From Azorinus chamasolen (lineage: Eukaryota > Mollusca > Bivalvia > Cardiida > Solecurtidae), in NCBI GenBank assembly GCA_963576725.1, contig OY755242.1, positions 4,531,093-4,595,092 of the forward strand: a stretch of 64,000 nucleotides of DNA, written 5' to 3'. This document shows, piece after piece, positions 1 through 10,835 of the stretch. Below the pieces are notes generated by a model, which saw nothing but the letters and a program-made list of their open reading frames with translations, made no database searches and was not told where the DNA came from. Numbering within the stretch: the stretch's first letter is position 1; every line of letters starts with the position of its first letter. A program made the translations under genes and the position numbers.

Positions 1-1
1 T

Positions 2-418
2 GCGTCAATGGAAATGTTTTGTTATTCAAGAGCAAATGGAACGAGTCCTATTCAAAGAGACGAGGGGAAGTGGAAAATAGGATTCGAATATTTTAAAAAT
101 ATGACTTACTTTCCATTCGTTCATTGTAATGGTTTCTTCGTTGTCATGACAGCGGATTTAATCCCCGTGATTTACAAAAGCGCAAAGACAACACCAATTC
201 TTATTCTTGATGATGTTTGGCTGACGGGCATTCTACCAACAAAGCTTGGAAATGTCACTGTTACTAAGTTAAAGTCATTGAGCTACGACGATGTTGGGGC
301 GTTCCGCTGTTTTAATTCTACAACTGAACTCTGTGGTGTAACTGCAGTAAACCTATCTGGAAATGTGGACAAATACAAAATGTGGAATAACTGTGTAGCT
401 AATGAACATGGCAGATAA
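2..418 (+). CDS. Beta-1,3-galactosyltransferase-like (GT31) C-terminal exon, 5' partial
   Basis: The frame is open from the window edge (codon GCG at 2-4) to TAA at 416-418, giving about 138 residues, so the true start lies upstream. The order of features fits the C-terminal half of family GT31 (type II Golgi enzymes that add a hexose in beta-1,3 linkage from a UDP-sugar): a KWKIGFEYF segment near residue 21 from the first Met, then FPFVHCNGFFVVMTADL (residues 35-51), where the family has YP-Y-xGxxYVLS, then ILDDVWLTG (66-74), matching the family's EDVYxTG catalytic loop with DDVW. Paired cysteines follow in the tail. The N-terminal membrane anchor and the DxD motif are not in the window. The exact sugar donor and acceptor cannot be told. 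No frameshift or internal stop is seen, so this looks functional. Confidence 0.8.
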   Translation, partial: ASMEMFCYSRANGTSPIQRDEGKWKIGFEYFKNMTYFPFVHCNGFFVVMTADLIPVIYKSAKTTPILILDDVWLTGILPTKLGNVTVTKLKSLSYDDVGAFRCFNSTTELCGVTAVNLSGNVDKYKMWNNCVANEHGR

Positions 419-439
419 AACACAAATGTTTTCCAGAAT

Positions 440-632
440 CATTTACTTCATGAATATTCATGTAAAAGCCAATGCCATTCTGACTACTGATGAATTTAAT
501 GTCTATACTTGCATTTTAACAAAGCAATATTATATCATAGCACATAAACAAAACCAACTCTATATTATTCCACACGCAAAAAGAGCAGACCCTGATCAAA
601 CGGCAAACAGAACAGACTGATCAGACTGATTT
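440..632. mobile_element. Family A MITE, truncated
   Basis: Begins with TTCATGAATATTCATGTAA, the subterminal part of family A, and runs to a left arm AAAGAGCAGACCCTGATCAA with a degraded, shortened right arm. It sits just after the GT31 stop codon, so it probably lies in the 3' UTR or flank of that gene. Confidence 0.55.
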
Positions 633-820
633 GTAATACAAATGAGTAGAAAGGCATATAAATTAAATTGTGTAAATGATTAACATACTGGGTACCTCCC
701 CTTCTGCACAGAATTACTTAGATAATATTCATGCAAGATTTAATGACTTTTGAATACTAATTATGTGGTTTTTATTATTAGTTTTATGAATATGGGAACG
801 TTTTACCATATCAGTAACAG

Positions 821-1275
821 TAAAAGTACAAGAATGAGTCATGCAGGAAACACCACATACAGAACAAACAGTCGCCCGAACAGCAACTAAAGGAAACGGC
901 AAATGAAGATAACTATAAAAACATCAAGAAACGCACAAATGGAAAATTAGAAAAGTCAAGCAGGCAAAGCCACATGCAAGACGCAACCACCACCAAAACC
1001 AACATTCAATAGCGGAAGATGGAAGTACCGCCTTGGAACTGTCAGTGACAAAAGTGAATGGGGGTTAAACCGGTTCATGGGCGCCCAACCTCACACTCAA
1101 CTGAACTTCCATCCCCACCCTAAAAACAGTGTAAATAAACGTATCCATACACGTTTACGACTAATCTACAACAACCGCGATGGCAATTACAGTGGTAAAG
1201 TACATGCATAACGAAAACATTTAAGTGAACAAACTATATCCACCTATCGCTAGTGTACTCAATGATTGAGCTGCA
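821..1275 (-). repeat. Family E interspersed repeat
   Basis: Reverse-strand copy of the repeat also found at 3830, 4609, 6380 and 27617. Landmarks: AGAATGAGTCATGCAGGAAA at 830, the CCGGTTCATGGGCGCC block near 1070, CTAATCTACAACAACCGCGA near 1160, and the end CTCAATGATTGAGCTGCAA near 1258-1276. No protein is encoded with confidence. Confidence 0.75.
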
Positions 1276-1524
1276 ACCTGATTTATAGATTTCATTGGCA
1301 AACAGTACAGATCCTGATTAGACAGCTCCTATATGAGCCGTATAATTTAGTTCTACTCTATTTGCAATTAAGTATGCGTTTCTTTGTGGTTATTGGCCAA
1401 AACAGAGATTCCCCCATTTTCCTTTTACTCTGGACATGGGGTAGGGGAGCTTCAAATAGTTCTGAAGAGACACTAAGTAGGCATATCATCTATGTCTTCA
1501 CTGTTTGAAAGTCTCACAAAAAGG

Positions 1525-2090
1525 GTGTCGTATTCCTTAACTCTGCTAAGAGCGGAGAAATGTATTTCTTACCCTGCTTAGTGCGGGATAAATTGTTCTT
1601 TACCCTGCTAAGCGCAAGTGTTCCATGTCCTGTTAGACGCGGGGGAAAGTATTCCATGTGCTACTCGACGGGGAGTTAATTATTCCTTATCCGGCATGTG
1701 CGGAGGTAAAACCGGTATAATCATTACCCTGCTAAGTGTTGGGTTAAGTATTCCATGTCCTTAATTATTCCTTATTCTGCTAGTGCGGGGTAATGTATTC
1801 CTGTCCTTGCTTAGTGTGGGATAAAGTAGTCCATATCTGGCTAGATGCGGGGTAAAGTATTCCTTACCTTGCAGGTATATGTTAAAGTAGTCCTTACCCT
1901 GCTTACTATGGGATAAAGTGCTAAATGCAGGGTGGAATATATCTTACCCTGCTAAGCGCGGGGTAAAGTATGTATTCCCGGTCCCGATAGGCGCGGGGTA
2001 AAGTATGCCTTATCCTTATAGGCGCGGTGTATACTAGTCCTTGTTCCGATAGGCGCGGGGTAAAGTATTCCTTGTCCTGCTATGTGCAAT
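1525..2090. repeat. Minisatellite, about 30-40 bp degenerate unit
   Basis: Roughly 15 degenerate units of the form TTACCCTGCTAAGYGCGGGG followed by TAAAGTATTCC. Units differ by substitutions and small indels. The repeat ends shortly before the LINE remnant on the minus strand. Confidence 0.85.
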
Positions 2091-2109
2091 GGAATTAATT
2101 TGTTTTAAA

Positions 2110-3490
2110 ACATTATTTGGGATGGGTAAAATTTGTATTAGAAAGGCAAATTTCGGCAGAATCAAAGACTATTTGACTGTTATCTTTCCATAAGACGTAA
2201 GCTTTCTTTGATTCGAGCTACTGATTAATTTCTGACAATTTTTTCTAGCCAGTTGATATCCTTACACTGGGCTTTGTCAGTTCCAAAGTATACACCAAGT
2301 GCCTTTACTATAGGACTGAATTTAATACCCTTTATCTTAATCTCAATATTAGTTTTTAAGTTTACCAATTAAAAGACCTTCTGTTTTATTTCTGTTCAAT
2401 TCAAGCCCTGAACATTTTCCGAACTCTTCAATTATTTGTAAAGCTATAGGAATTTCGTCAGTATTGTTTAGAAATAATGTTGTATCATCCGCTAACTGTG
2501 TTATTTTGAAGTGATGCATTTTATCCTTACTTTTTACTTTAATGCCTTCAAGGTCTTCACATGATTTAATTTTATTTGCCATTATCTCAGCTACGATAAC
2601 AAATAGTAAATCAGGCAAGGGGCATCCTTGTCTGATTCCACGAGAGATATTAAAAAAGTTGGATTTCCATCCGTTGTTAATAACGGATGAACAAATATTT
2701 TTGTATAGAACCTTAATCAAATTGATAAAATCATTTTTGAATTCATTTTTTTAATACTTGATACATAAATTCCCATTCAATAGTATCGAACGCTTTTTTA
2801 AAGTCGAGAAATAGCATTGCACCTTCTATATTCAACGTTTCTGCATAATCAATAATGTCTTGTATTTGCCTTATATTATAATCTTTGTACCTATTTTTTA
2901 TGTAACCCTGTTGGTCTAAACCGATGATTTTTGGCAGTATTTTTTGGAGTCTTTCCGCTAGAACACTAATATTTTGTAATCAATACTTAAGAGAGATATT
3001 GGTCTCCAGTTCTCAATCTTTTCTGGATCGCCTTTTTATATAAAATTGAGAGAACCCATTGTTTCTGAGAACACGATAATTCTACTGTATGATGACTGTG
3101 TAAAAATGAATTAAATAACATTGTCGACATATGTGGCCAGAACTTAACATAAAATTCAACTGTCAGTCCATCTGAACCCGGATTTTTAATTAATTTCATT
3201 TTGTTGAATGCGTCTTGGCATTCAGTTAGTGTTATAGGACCTTCGCAAATGTCTGCCTCTTCATTTATAATTCCATACTGTCTATGTACTGTTTTATGTC
3301 ATATTGATTACCCGTTGATGTGTAAAGGTTTTCATAGAAGTTTGTTTCAGCCTTTAATATTTCATCAATATTAGTTATATGATGTCTATTTACTGAAATT
3401 GATGTGATTGTTTTCCTGTTTTGTCTAGATCTTTCAAGACTTATAAAATAGTTCCGTCTGGCCTTTATTAAGGTCCAATGGTCTGGGTCT
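2110..3490 (-). pseudogene. L1/Tx1-type LINE reverse transcriptase remnant
   Basis: Reading the minus strand from 3490 down, pieces in different frames line up in the order of a non-LTR retrotransposon ORF2. First comes a pre-RT linker (NYFISLERSRQNRKTI and TNIDEILKAETNFYENLY). Then KNPGSDGLTVEFYVKFW, then NWRPISLLSIDYKIL, then palm motif A FLDFKKAFDTIEWEFM near 2800, then ISRGIRQGCPLPDLLFVI near 2620. The catalytic motif follows as QLADDTTLFL near 2500 (usually F/YADD), then ALGVYFGTDKAQCKDINW near 2290 and YGKITV near 2190. At least four frameshifts and stops break it. No endonuclease domain is seen; its 5' edge abuts a family F half-palindrome at about 3465-3498. It is a 5'-truncated dead copy. 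Confidence 0.88.
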
Positions 3491-3645
3491 ACACTGTTAT
3501 GAATATACATGTAACGCTCATTAAAGGAAATCTACAAAGAACGTAAATCATACAAGTAAACCTAAGCTTTGCTTCATGTAACAGTGGAGCCCCAGTCAAT
3601 TCGATCTTTCTCAAGGTCGAATGATCTGGGTCCGCACTGTTTAGA
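3465..3645. repeat. Family F palindromic repeat, first copy
   Basis: A half copy (AAGGTCCAATGGTCTGGGTC at 3471-3490) is followed by a full hairpin at 3583-3645 with arms around GATCTTTCTCAAGGTC. Arms carry GGAGCCCCAG at one side and CTGGGTCCGCAC at the other. Confidence 0.6.
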
Positions 3646-3729
3646 ATAGAATATCCGTTTATGACAAACCAGTGTTTACAAATGTATGTTATACTAATCA
3701 TACAAGTATATATAATGTTTACCGTATTC

Positions 3730-3795
3730 AACAATGGAACTCCAGGCCATCTGACTTTTCTCAAGGTCGGGTGATCTGGGTTTACACTGTTCAGC
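3730..3795. repeat. Family F palindromic repeat, second copy
   Basis: Hairpin of about 62 bp: AACAATGGAACTCCAGGCCA on the left and GGTCGGGTGATCTGGGTTTA on the right around TCTCAAGGTC. Matches the copies at 3583 and 4288. Confidence 0.6.
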
Positions 3796-3829
3796 ATATA
3801 ATAGTTACTTTTTACCCTTTATTATGTTT

Positions 3830-4249
3830 CTACAGTTACTCTGTTTGCAGCTCAATCATTCAGTACCCTAGCGATAGGTGGATACAGTATGTTCAATTAA
3901 ATGTTTTTTCGTTATACGTGCGCTTTACCATTGTATTTGCCGTCGCGTTTGTTGTAGATTAGTCGGAGAGGGGATACGTTTATTTACGCTGTTTGTCTTT
4001 TAGGGTGGGGATGGAATAGGAGTGAGGTTGGGCGCCAATAAACCGGTTTAAACTCCCAGTGACTTGTCACTGACCGTTCCAAGGCGGTACTTCCATCTTC
4101 CTCCTATTGTATGTTTGTTTTGTCTTTGTGTGTCTCTTGTTGTTTTTTCTAGTTATGTACATTTGCTGTCTCCTTGTGTTGCTGTTCGGGCGAGTGTTTG
4201 TTCTGAATGTGGTGTTTCCTGCATGACTCATTATTGTACTTTTACGTAA
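3830..4249 (+). repeat. Family E interspersed repeat
   Basis: Plus-strand copy from TACAGTTACTCTGTTTGCAG to TTATTGTACTTTTACG. It holds AATAAACCGGTTTAAACTCC, CCGTTCCAAGGCGGTACTTC, and a TTTGTCTTTTAGGG stretch that looks like a splice acceptor but recurs in every copy. Open frames here are not conserved between copies. Confidence 0.8.
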
Positions 4250-4285
4250 ATTACATGAGCACCCATACCATTAGCTGTGTACAAC

Positions 4286-4348
4286 AATGGAGCTCCGGGC
4301 CGTACGACCTTTATCGAGGTCGAACGGTCCGGGTCCATATTGCCAAAC
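4286..4348. repeat. Family F palindromic repeat, third copy
   Basis: Hairpin: AACAATGGAGCTCCGGGCCG and CGGTCCGGGTCCATATTG around CGACCTTTATCGAGGTCG. It lies between two family E copies. Confidence 0.65.
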
Positions 4349-4608
4349 ACAAAAAAACACTATAATAAACAATACTCTACAAGCAGTATAAAACAAATCA
4401 TACAACTAGAGGCCAGACGCTGAGTAATTTCTGGATCTTGGTGTAACGCTGGGTTAAACCTGGATCTGGGTGATACGCAGGGTGAAACCCTTCATCCAAA
4501 TTGTTTACAGATGTTAGTACGGATTCACATATCGCGGCGAAAGAGTGAAAAAGTAAGGTACATAATGGAGTGATTTCTTCTAAAATATATGACAAAAGAG
4601 ATGATTTT

Positions 4609-5000
4609 TCTACAATTACTCTTTTTGCAGCTCAATCATTGAGTACACAAGCGATATGTCGATACAGTTTGTTCACTTAAATGATTTCGTTATATATGCA
4701 CCTTACCACTGTTTTTGCCATCGCGGTTGTTGTAGATTAGTCGGAGAGGGGATACGTTTATTTACACTGTTTGTCTTTCAGGGTGGTGACGGAATAAGTG
4801 TGAGGTTGGGCGCCGATAAACCGGTTTAATCCCCCAGTGACTTTTGTCACTGACCGTTCCAAGGCGGTACTTCAGTCTTCCCCCTATTGCATGCTTGTTT
4901 TGTCTTTGTGTGTCTCTTGATGTATTTATAGTGTTGCTGTTCGGGCGACTGTTTGTTCATTATGTGGTGTTTCCTGTATGGTTCGTTTTTGTACAATTCT
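4609..5000 (+). repeat. Family E interspersed repeat
   Basis: Plus-strand copy from TACAATTACTCTTTTTGCAG to about TTTTTGTACAATTC, slightly shorter than the copy at 3830. It is followed directly by a decayed open frame. Confidence 0.8.
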
Positions 5001-5300
5001 TAAGCAATGTTACAGATATCACAAACTTCGGAAAACGTTTTCTAAATTTTATTATCAAAATTTACCACTCATTAGTAAATTTAATTGCAATCTAACGACG
5101 TTAGTGCAACAAGGCATTTCTCAACCAGACTTTTATTGGGGTGTTATCTATAAACTTAGGAAAGTTCGGGGTCATATCCATTTTCTTATTGCAACGCACT
5201 GCATGTTTAGTAGTATTCGACCCTTTTACAGTCGGTAGCTACGCTTTCCTCTTTGCTTGCGCGATGATATGTCGAGGGTAGTACTCTATAATGGTACACT
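5000..5300 (+). pseudogene. Decayed copy of an unidentified repeated ORF
   Basis: The translation contains PLISKFNCNLTTLVQQGIS and QPDFYWGVIYKLRK, then shifts frame to LQRTACLVV and DPFTVGSYAFLF near 5190-5260. The same order of segments occurs on the minus strand at 5862-6190 (PLISKYNCNLRTLLQQGIS, HPDFYGDVIYKIRK, then LQHIACLVIDPFTVGHY). So both derive from one protein, probably carried by a mobile element. I do not recognise its function. Frameshifts make this copy non-functional. Confidence 0.6.
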
Positions 5301-5334
5301 CTTAAACTGAGATACGGGGTGAGCTTTCCAGACT

Positions 5335-5402
5335 CATGTATTACTTTTTCCCTGTAGTGATCTTAACGGCTTCCCTGCAGGTGCTCTGACTACACAAAAG
5401 TC
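5335..5402 (+). repeat. Short shared block also at 6783-6843
   Basis: GACTCATGTATTACTTTTTC through CTTAACGGCTTCCCTGCAGG matches 6783-6843, where it joins a family E variant to the Crypton relic. It probably marks the edge of one composite repeat. Confidence 0.55.
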
Positions 5403-5499
5403 AAAATGTACATATATGACGGATTTTCACAGTTATTATGCTATATTTTACATGTTGTCATGTGTTCACCGTCTTCTATGTTGTGGATAAACAAAAAAA

Positions 5500-5885
5500 G
5501 TAGTAAAGTAAAGCAGGAAAAGCCACACACAAAACGCAACCATCACCAAAACACCTACAGAACGCATAGCAATTTATACTCATACACACACATACAGTAA
5601 AGTAACATACAATACGCAATCCCCACCAACACATCAATAGACAGCATGTCACACACACAACCAAACACACGCAAACACACGAGAAGAACACAGATAACAC
5701 CAACAAATACACGAGCACCAGAGACAAACATGAACAAAACACAAACACAAAGACACAACACAAACAAAAGTAAGGGTGACAAAGAGTGAACCACCTTGAC
5801 ACGGTCAGTAGCAAAATCACCACTGGGGGCAAAACGGTTTACGGTCGTCTTAACCTCACCCTTATCTCAAAGTCACCCTAGCTAA
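5500..5885 (-). repeat. Family E variant, reverse orientation
   Basis: Contains the reverse of the CAAGGCGGTACTCTCTTTGT region (near 5790), the AAAACGGTTTACGGTCG block near 5832 and a CA-rich stretch in place of the GT-rich part of the copy at 6380. It is oriented opposite to the 4609 and 6380 copies. Confidence 0.65.
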
Positions 5886-6190
5886 ACAAACATTATAATG
5901 ACCGACTGTAAAGGGGTCGATAACCAAGCATGCAATGTGTTGCAATATGATAGGGTCATAACCTTTCTTCCTAAACGTTAAATAATCAAATCGTGAAGAT
6001 GGATATGACAATGATTTTTTTCTAATTTTATAGATAACATCACCGTAGAAATCTGGATGAGAAATACCTTGTTGCAGTAACGTCCGTAAATTGCAGTTAT
6101 ATTTACTAATGAGGGGGTAAATTTCGATAATAGAATTGTGAAAAAGCTGTCCGAATTTTATAATATATGTAGCCATGCTCAAGAAGACTA
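5862..6190 (-). pseudogene. Second, inverted copy of the unidentified repeated ORF
   Basis: Continuous minus-strand frame of about 106 codons with KFGQLFHNSIIEIYPLISKY, NCNLRTLLQQGISHPDFYGD, VIYKIRK, a KKGYDPIILQHIACLVIDPF block and TVGHYNVCLA. It is the better preserved partner of the copy near 5000-5300. No start context, no full-length frame and no known domain are apparent. The flanking family E variants suggest the ORF and E belong to one element. Confidence 0.55.
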
Positions 6191-6379
6191 TGACTTATAA
6201 TTAATGTACGACTGTTAAAATTTACTAGCAAAGAACAGGCTCGGGCAAAGCGAATAAGTTGAGAAATGTAAACCCGATAACATGAAGACCGAGGAATATC
6301 TCCATCTAGAAAAGGATAATTAAAAAATTTGAAATCGAAAGCTTCCCTTTTATCGTATATTTTAGACGAAACTTTCAGT

Positions 6380-6843
6380 CCGGATACCTTTATTTACACT
6401 ATTTGTAAAGGAAGGGTGATTCTGAGAGATGTGTGAGGTTAGGACGTCTGTAAACCGGTTTAAACCCCCAGTGGTGTTTTTGCTACTGACCGTGCCAAGG
6501 CGGTACTCTCTTTGTCACCTTTCCTTTTGTTTGCCTTGCGTCTTTGTGTTTGTGATTTTATTCATTTGTGGAGTGTTTGTCTCTAGTTCATGTGTGTTTA
6601 TTAGTGTATTCTGTTTTCATCTCGCGCGTGTGTGTGCGTGCGTGTGTGCGTGCGTGTGTGTGTGTGTCATGCTATCCATAGGTGTTTTGGTAGTGGTTGC
6701 GTCTTGTATCTGCCTTTGCCTGGTTGACTTTACTACTTTTCTTATTCAGACTGTTTTACTATTCCCCGTCATTTTTATTTCAGACTCATGCATTGCTTTT
6801 TCTCTGCCGTATCCTTAACGGCTTCCCTGCAGTTGCTCTGTCT
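6380..6843 (+). repeat. Family E variant with (GT)n
   Basis: Plus-strand copy: CTTTATTTACACTATTTGTA, GTAAACCGGTTTAAACCCCC, GTGCCAAGGCGGTACTC, an internal GT/GC-rich microsatellite at 6617-6668, and a 3' block CTTAACGGCTTCCCTGCAG shared with 5335-5402. Confidence 0.75.
6617..6668. repeat. (GT)n microsatellite
   Basis: Imperfect GTGTGTGCGTGCGTGTGT run inside the family E variant. Confidence 0.9.
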
Positions 6844-7881
6844 TCAGCAAAGTCATTGAGAACATTTCACTAACAGACAAGGAATTCTTTAAGTCTTCCC
6901 AAGTATTCCATGCAACTTTAAAAAAACTTAATGTGGAAAGACTTGATACGACTACACATTACCAGCCCATATCCGTTGGTGACCTGACAAAATTACGCAC
7001 TTGTGTCAATTATAATGCACTGAACCCACACGCCTTACAAAGAAATGTGTTGTTTGAAATCACTTAAGCCTTTGCCTGTCGGGGCTGTGAAAATATTCAG
7101 AGTCTAAAAAAGACGCATATACATTCAAAGTTGATGACACTGGCCGGGAATAAGTAGAGATGACATACAATGAATAATTAAAACATCACCAGGACCTAGA
7201 TGGCCCTAGAAAATACTAAGAACATGGATTCAAAACCTCAAATGTATGCATCAAATATTAATTCATTGTCTTGTCCTGTTAAAGCTCTTAAAACGTATCT
7301 CTTAAAATTGAATTCAACACTCAAAACAGCACTTCTGTTTTGATAGTCCAGTCAGGTACACAACAAGGCCATTTGGCAGCAACAAGGCCAGTTGGCAGCA
7401 AAACAGTTAGTACATTCATGGCAACTTTGTCCGTGGAGGCCTATGTAGGAGATACACCAAACACTGTATCTCATGCTGGGGTAACAAATCGTGCTATTGC
7501 CAGGATTACAAAACACAGGATGAGAAATCACTTGAAAACTATGAGAATGATTCAAGTGATGCCCAGAAAAGGTTGTTTTCTGATATTCTTTTACAGGAAA
7601 ACACTGAGTGTCAAGAAACGAATGCCTGCATATAAACTTCATCTGTAAATGTGTCCCCTCCAGTTCCTACTGAATGCATCCAGAATCCTTTGTCTACCTC
7701 CGTGTCTTTTTGTAACAGTACACAGCCTCAACCAACCCTACCGTTAATGCCACTATGTTCAGATGTTAATTCCAGTTCAGTTACGAACGTTCTTAATCAG
7801 AAACAAATGCCACAGTACATGAATCCATTCTCTTTCTCTGGCTGCAGTGTTTCCATTGAAAACCACTTTCACAATCATTGA
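6843..7881 (+). pseudogene. Decayed Crypton-type tyrosine recombinase (DUF3504) protein
   Basis: Reading through about six stops and frameshifts, the plus strand gives, in family order: HYQPISVGDLTKLRT and HALQRNVLFEIT (6950-7063), CRGCENIQSLKK, FKVDDTGRE and VEMTYNE (7080-7175), MYASNI, CPVKALKTYLLKLNS (7240-7320), GLCRRYTKHCIS (7436-7475), then RITKHR, EKSLENYENDSSDAQ and RLFSDILLQ (7500-7600). A serine/glutamine-rich C-terminal tail ends in SGCSVSIENHFHNH at 7881. This matches the catalytic half of the DUF3504 proteins, which derive from the tyrosine recombinase of Crypton transposons. The H-x-x-R region reads HCIS, so the catalytic Arg is lost. The N-terminal SAP- or SET-like part is missing. 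It is a dead element or retrocopy. Confidence 0.75.
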
Positions 7882-8019
7882 TCTGTAAAGGTCACTGTAT
7901 CATGTGTAGGTACTGTATGTTTCCCGAGTTGGCATACTTGGCTGCAACACGAAATGTTCCAGTTTCTTCATTTATAAATAAAATAATCGAAATTTAAAAC
8001 TTACTGTGATAAATATTGT

Positions 8020-8600
8020 AATAAATCCGTAGGCAAACATTGACATATATTCCAGTTTAGCACGTGTTTCAAGTTATTTTCCACATAGTTTGCACATTGT
8101 CTCTTATATGCAGTTGTGTCATGTTTTGTGTATTGAATGTGTGTTGACCACGTGAAATAGCTATCACATAGTTATTCATAATTAATGAAATAAAAAACTT
8201 GCAAGCGGTATGATTTTATTTTTTTATTTAAACTAGGGTGAAAGATTATAGTTATTTTAAGAAATCTGAGAGAAACTGGTGCACTATTTCTTGCCTCATC
8301 ACTAATTTAAATCACCAGTGTGCACGGGATAGATAAAACCTGGACACAAAGGACAGTAAATGCGTTAAATTCGGCTTAATCACTTAACGCAATTATTGTG
8401 TTAAGATTGCGTTAGGATAGGGTTAAAGCTACTGTTATTGAAATTTGCGACGGTATATGAGGTTTTTAACGGCCTTAAAGTATTTTAATGGCTCCGCCTT
8501 CGGCGTCGCCATTAAAATAATTTGCGACCTTTAAAACCATCATATACAGTCGCAAATTTCAAATTACAGTAGGTTTAACACTATATTATACATATTAACT
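8020..8600. mobile_element. Family G element with 150-bp palindrome
   Basis: A near-perfect inverted repeat at 8435-8575 has arms GAAATTTGCGAC and GTCGCAAATTTC, and ATTTTAATGGCTCCGCC facing GGCGTCGCCATTAAAAT. Upstream, 8022-8270 also matches 38426-38815 (TTGAATGTGTGTTGA block, AAATCTGAGAGAAACTG). A second palindrome copy is at 40665-40825. No coding potential. Confidence 0.65.
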
Positions 8601-9290
8601 AGGTTCCAAACCATTTGCAACCCGATCAACAGTTGCTGAGAAAGTTACAAATTTCGGATTAAGCGTAATTATGAGACGGAAACATGTTGAAGCAGCTGTC
8701 ACAGTGCCACCGTTGGATAAGTTTCGCTGCATATTTTCCGTATAGCTTGTAACCCCAGTTGCCATTATGTGCACGCATTTATCTCATATTACAGGCTTTA
8801 TAAAGGATGTCATTGTGGTAAATATTAATGTCTGTATATTATCTTTGTATCATGACCTCCAGTGCCACGTGAATAGAAAGTAATATCCAATCACAATGGC
8901 CTGGTGACGACGACGATGACAAACGCGATTTAATACACCGGTGCACCTGTTCTTTTTGTAGGACGCAAACATTTATTCAAATTATTCAGTAACTGAAGGC
9001 GAAAGATTGATGTTAAAAACCATATACCAACATTTTCATCATGGCTTTAAAGCTTGTTTTTTTGGCAACGTGAGCTTTAAGGCACAGTAGAGGGTAATGT
9101 AATACGAAGCATGCAGACCACAGTTTGTCTCTTGTTCCACTTAAGCTAGTGATCTTCACTGTTTTCCAAATATAAGAACTTGACCCGTTCGGTTTCACAT
9201 TATGACTGATATCAGATGTGCAACACTGCTATAAACCACTGACATCCACGGGTTCAACGTCCTGCCTTGATCCTGGATCACTCAACTAGG
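8600..9290. other. No gene or clear repeat seen
   Basis: AT-rich unique-looking sequence. Open frames are short and lack recognisable motifs. Confidence 0.4.
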
Positions 9291-9291
9291 A

Positions 9292-9505
9292 ACCCTCAGA
9301 TATTGGTCAATACTGTTTGCATGTGTCCAAGCTATAGGATCAGATCTTGGTCAATACAGTTTGCATATGTACAAGCTATAGGATCAGATCTTGGTCAATA
9401 CTGTTTACATATATCTCAGCTATGGCATCACATCTTAGTCTATATTGTCTGCATTTGTCTCAGTTATTGCATCAGATCTTGGTCAATACTGTTTTTGCCT
9501 TACAT
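9292..9505 (+). repeat. Minisatellite, 44-bp unit, about 4.8 copies
   Basis: Each unit begins CAGATCTTGGTCAATACTGT and ends AGCTATAGGAT, with drift toward TCAGTTATTGCAT in the last copies. The open frames through it are a product of repetition. Confidence 0.9.
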
Positions 9506-9821
9506 GTATTTACAATCTCTAATTATAGATGTGCAACAGATTTCGGTTTGGTATAGAACACCGCCAGGTTACAAAGAAAAATTTCGGTCTGACAGCACGT
9601 CGGAACTAAATTTAGCATCAATATACATTTGTATCACTTCATTCACTTTAATACTAAAAAACCAAATTTTCCGCAAACTCTTCGGAATGAATGATCCAAA
9701 ACTGTGTTTCGTTTCGAAGGGATAAATTGGATTGACCAGGGTGATTCCTAGTTGATAATTCACATGAAACTTTATTGGGAAATCAAATAATACAATTAGA
9801 AATTGACTGTTTGAGTGATAA

Positions 9822-9892
9822 ACAGCTTTGATCCGTATGAGACGCCGAATTACTAAACGTCTCATTTGGATCCAAACTGCTTATAAATATGA
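9822..9892. mobile_element. Family C palindromic MITE
   Basis: ACAGCTTTGATCCGTATGAG, a centre near CGAATTACTAAACG, then TCATTTGGATCCAAACTGCT. Arms are imperfect, as in an old copy. Confidence 0.7.
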
Positions 9893-9994
9893 CCAAGTCG
9901 TGTTTTGGCTCAAACGAATATCAGCTTGTATTGTATCTATAATTATCGCGTGACATCATCTGCAAACTGCCTTGTCTTCTACAATGTTTTTTCT

Positions 9995-10242
9995 TTTATC
10001 TCTTTACGCCATGAATACGCCTTTCTACGCATTAACAAACATAATAGACACCGATCAGGCGGCTCCAATTGCAGTCTAATCAGGATCTGCTCTGTTTGCG
10101 TAGGATATATAATATATATGATTTTTATAGTTTTCTGTTATGGTAAAAATATTCCTTGTTCATGTGCTATTTTAATAGATTAATTAATATTCATGACGCC
10201 ATTATTTTTACATGAATATTCATGGCGTAAAGGGTTGAGCCA
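9995..10242. mobile_element. Family A MITE
   Basis: From CTTTACGCCATGAATACGCC to ATTCATGGCGTAAAGGGTTG, with palindrome arms GATCAGGCGGCTCCAATTG and AATCAGGATCTGCTCTGTTT near 10053-10098, and the AATTAATATTCATGACGCC subterminal block. Confidence 0.75.
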
Positions 10243-10244
10243 CA

Positions 10245-10465
10245 TAATATTGACATCAAATAGTAGACCGCGACCAGTCGGCTCCTATAGGAGTCGTCTG
10301 ATCAGTCTGCTCTGTTTGCGTATGATATTCTATATATATGATTTTACAGTTTTCTGTCATGGTCAAAATATTCCGTGTCCATGTGCTATTGTATCAAATA
10401 GATTAATTAATATTTTGACGTCATTGGTTTTACATGAATATTCATGGAGTAGAGAGTTAAGCCAC
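10245..10465. mobile_element. Family A MITE, directly after the previous copy
   Basis: GTAGACCGCGACCAGTCGGC, the core GGCTCCTATAGGAGTCGTC at 10280, then CTGCTCTGTTTGCG, and the right end TTCATGGAGTAGAGAGTTAA. The left end seems shared with or lost to the neighbour. Confidence 0.75.
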
Positions 10466-10835
10466 ATAATGTTAACATCAAATAGTTAAGGACCCTTGTG
10501 AGTCGGAAATTCATCCATTGTCTCATCTGGATCCAAACCATTTGTATAGGTAATTACATATTTAGCATGGGCGGCGAATTAATTGATTAATATCTTTCAT
10601 GGTTTGATAGTTTATGTCGATGATTGTTGCGTTTTCTAAATCGTATTAAGTAATATGTTTAAACCTGTCACCTCGTAGAATTTCAAATCTCATCGTATAC
10701 CTGTAGTTTATATAGGCCACTTTAATAATACAGTGAAAACAGTACATGGTTCAAACAGGTCAATGTTAAACCAGAGAAGAAACTGTAGAGTCATATATAC
10801 GGTAGAAACGGCGGTCAAAACGAGGTTTGTATGCA

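Noticed and set aside
5476..5832. Hydrophobic 118-codon minus-strand frame, apparent membrane protein
   Set aside because: It is the reverse reading of the CA/GT-rich part of a family E variant; other E copies do not keep it.
6720..6843. Tandem splice acceptors (CCCTGCAG, GTCTTCAG) as the start of a real exon for the Crypton-type protein
   Set aside because: Downstream frame has many stops and shifts, so no functional exon can follow; the same site occurs at 5380 without coding sequence.
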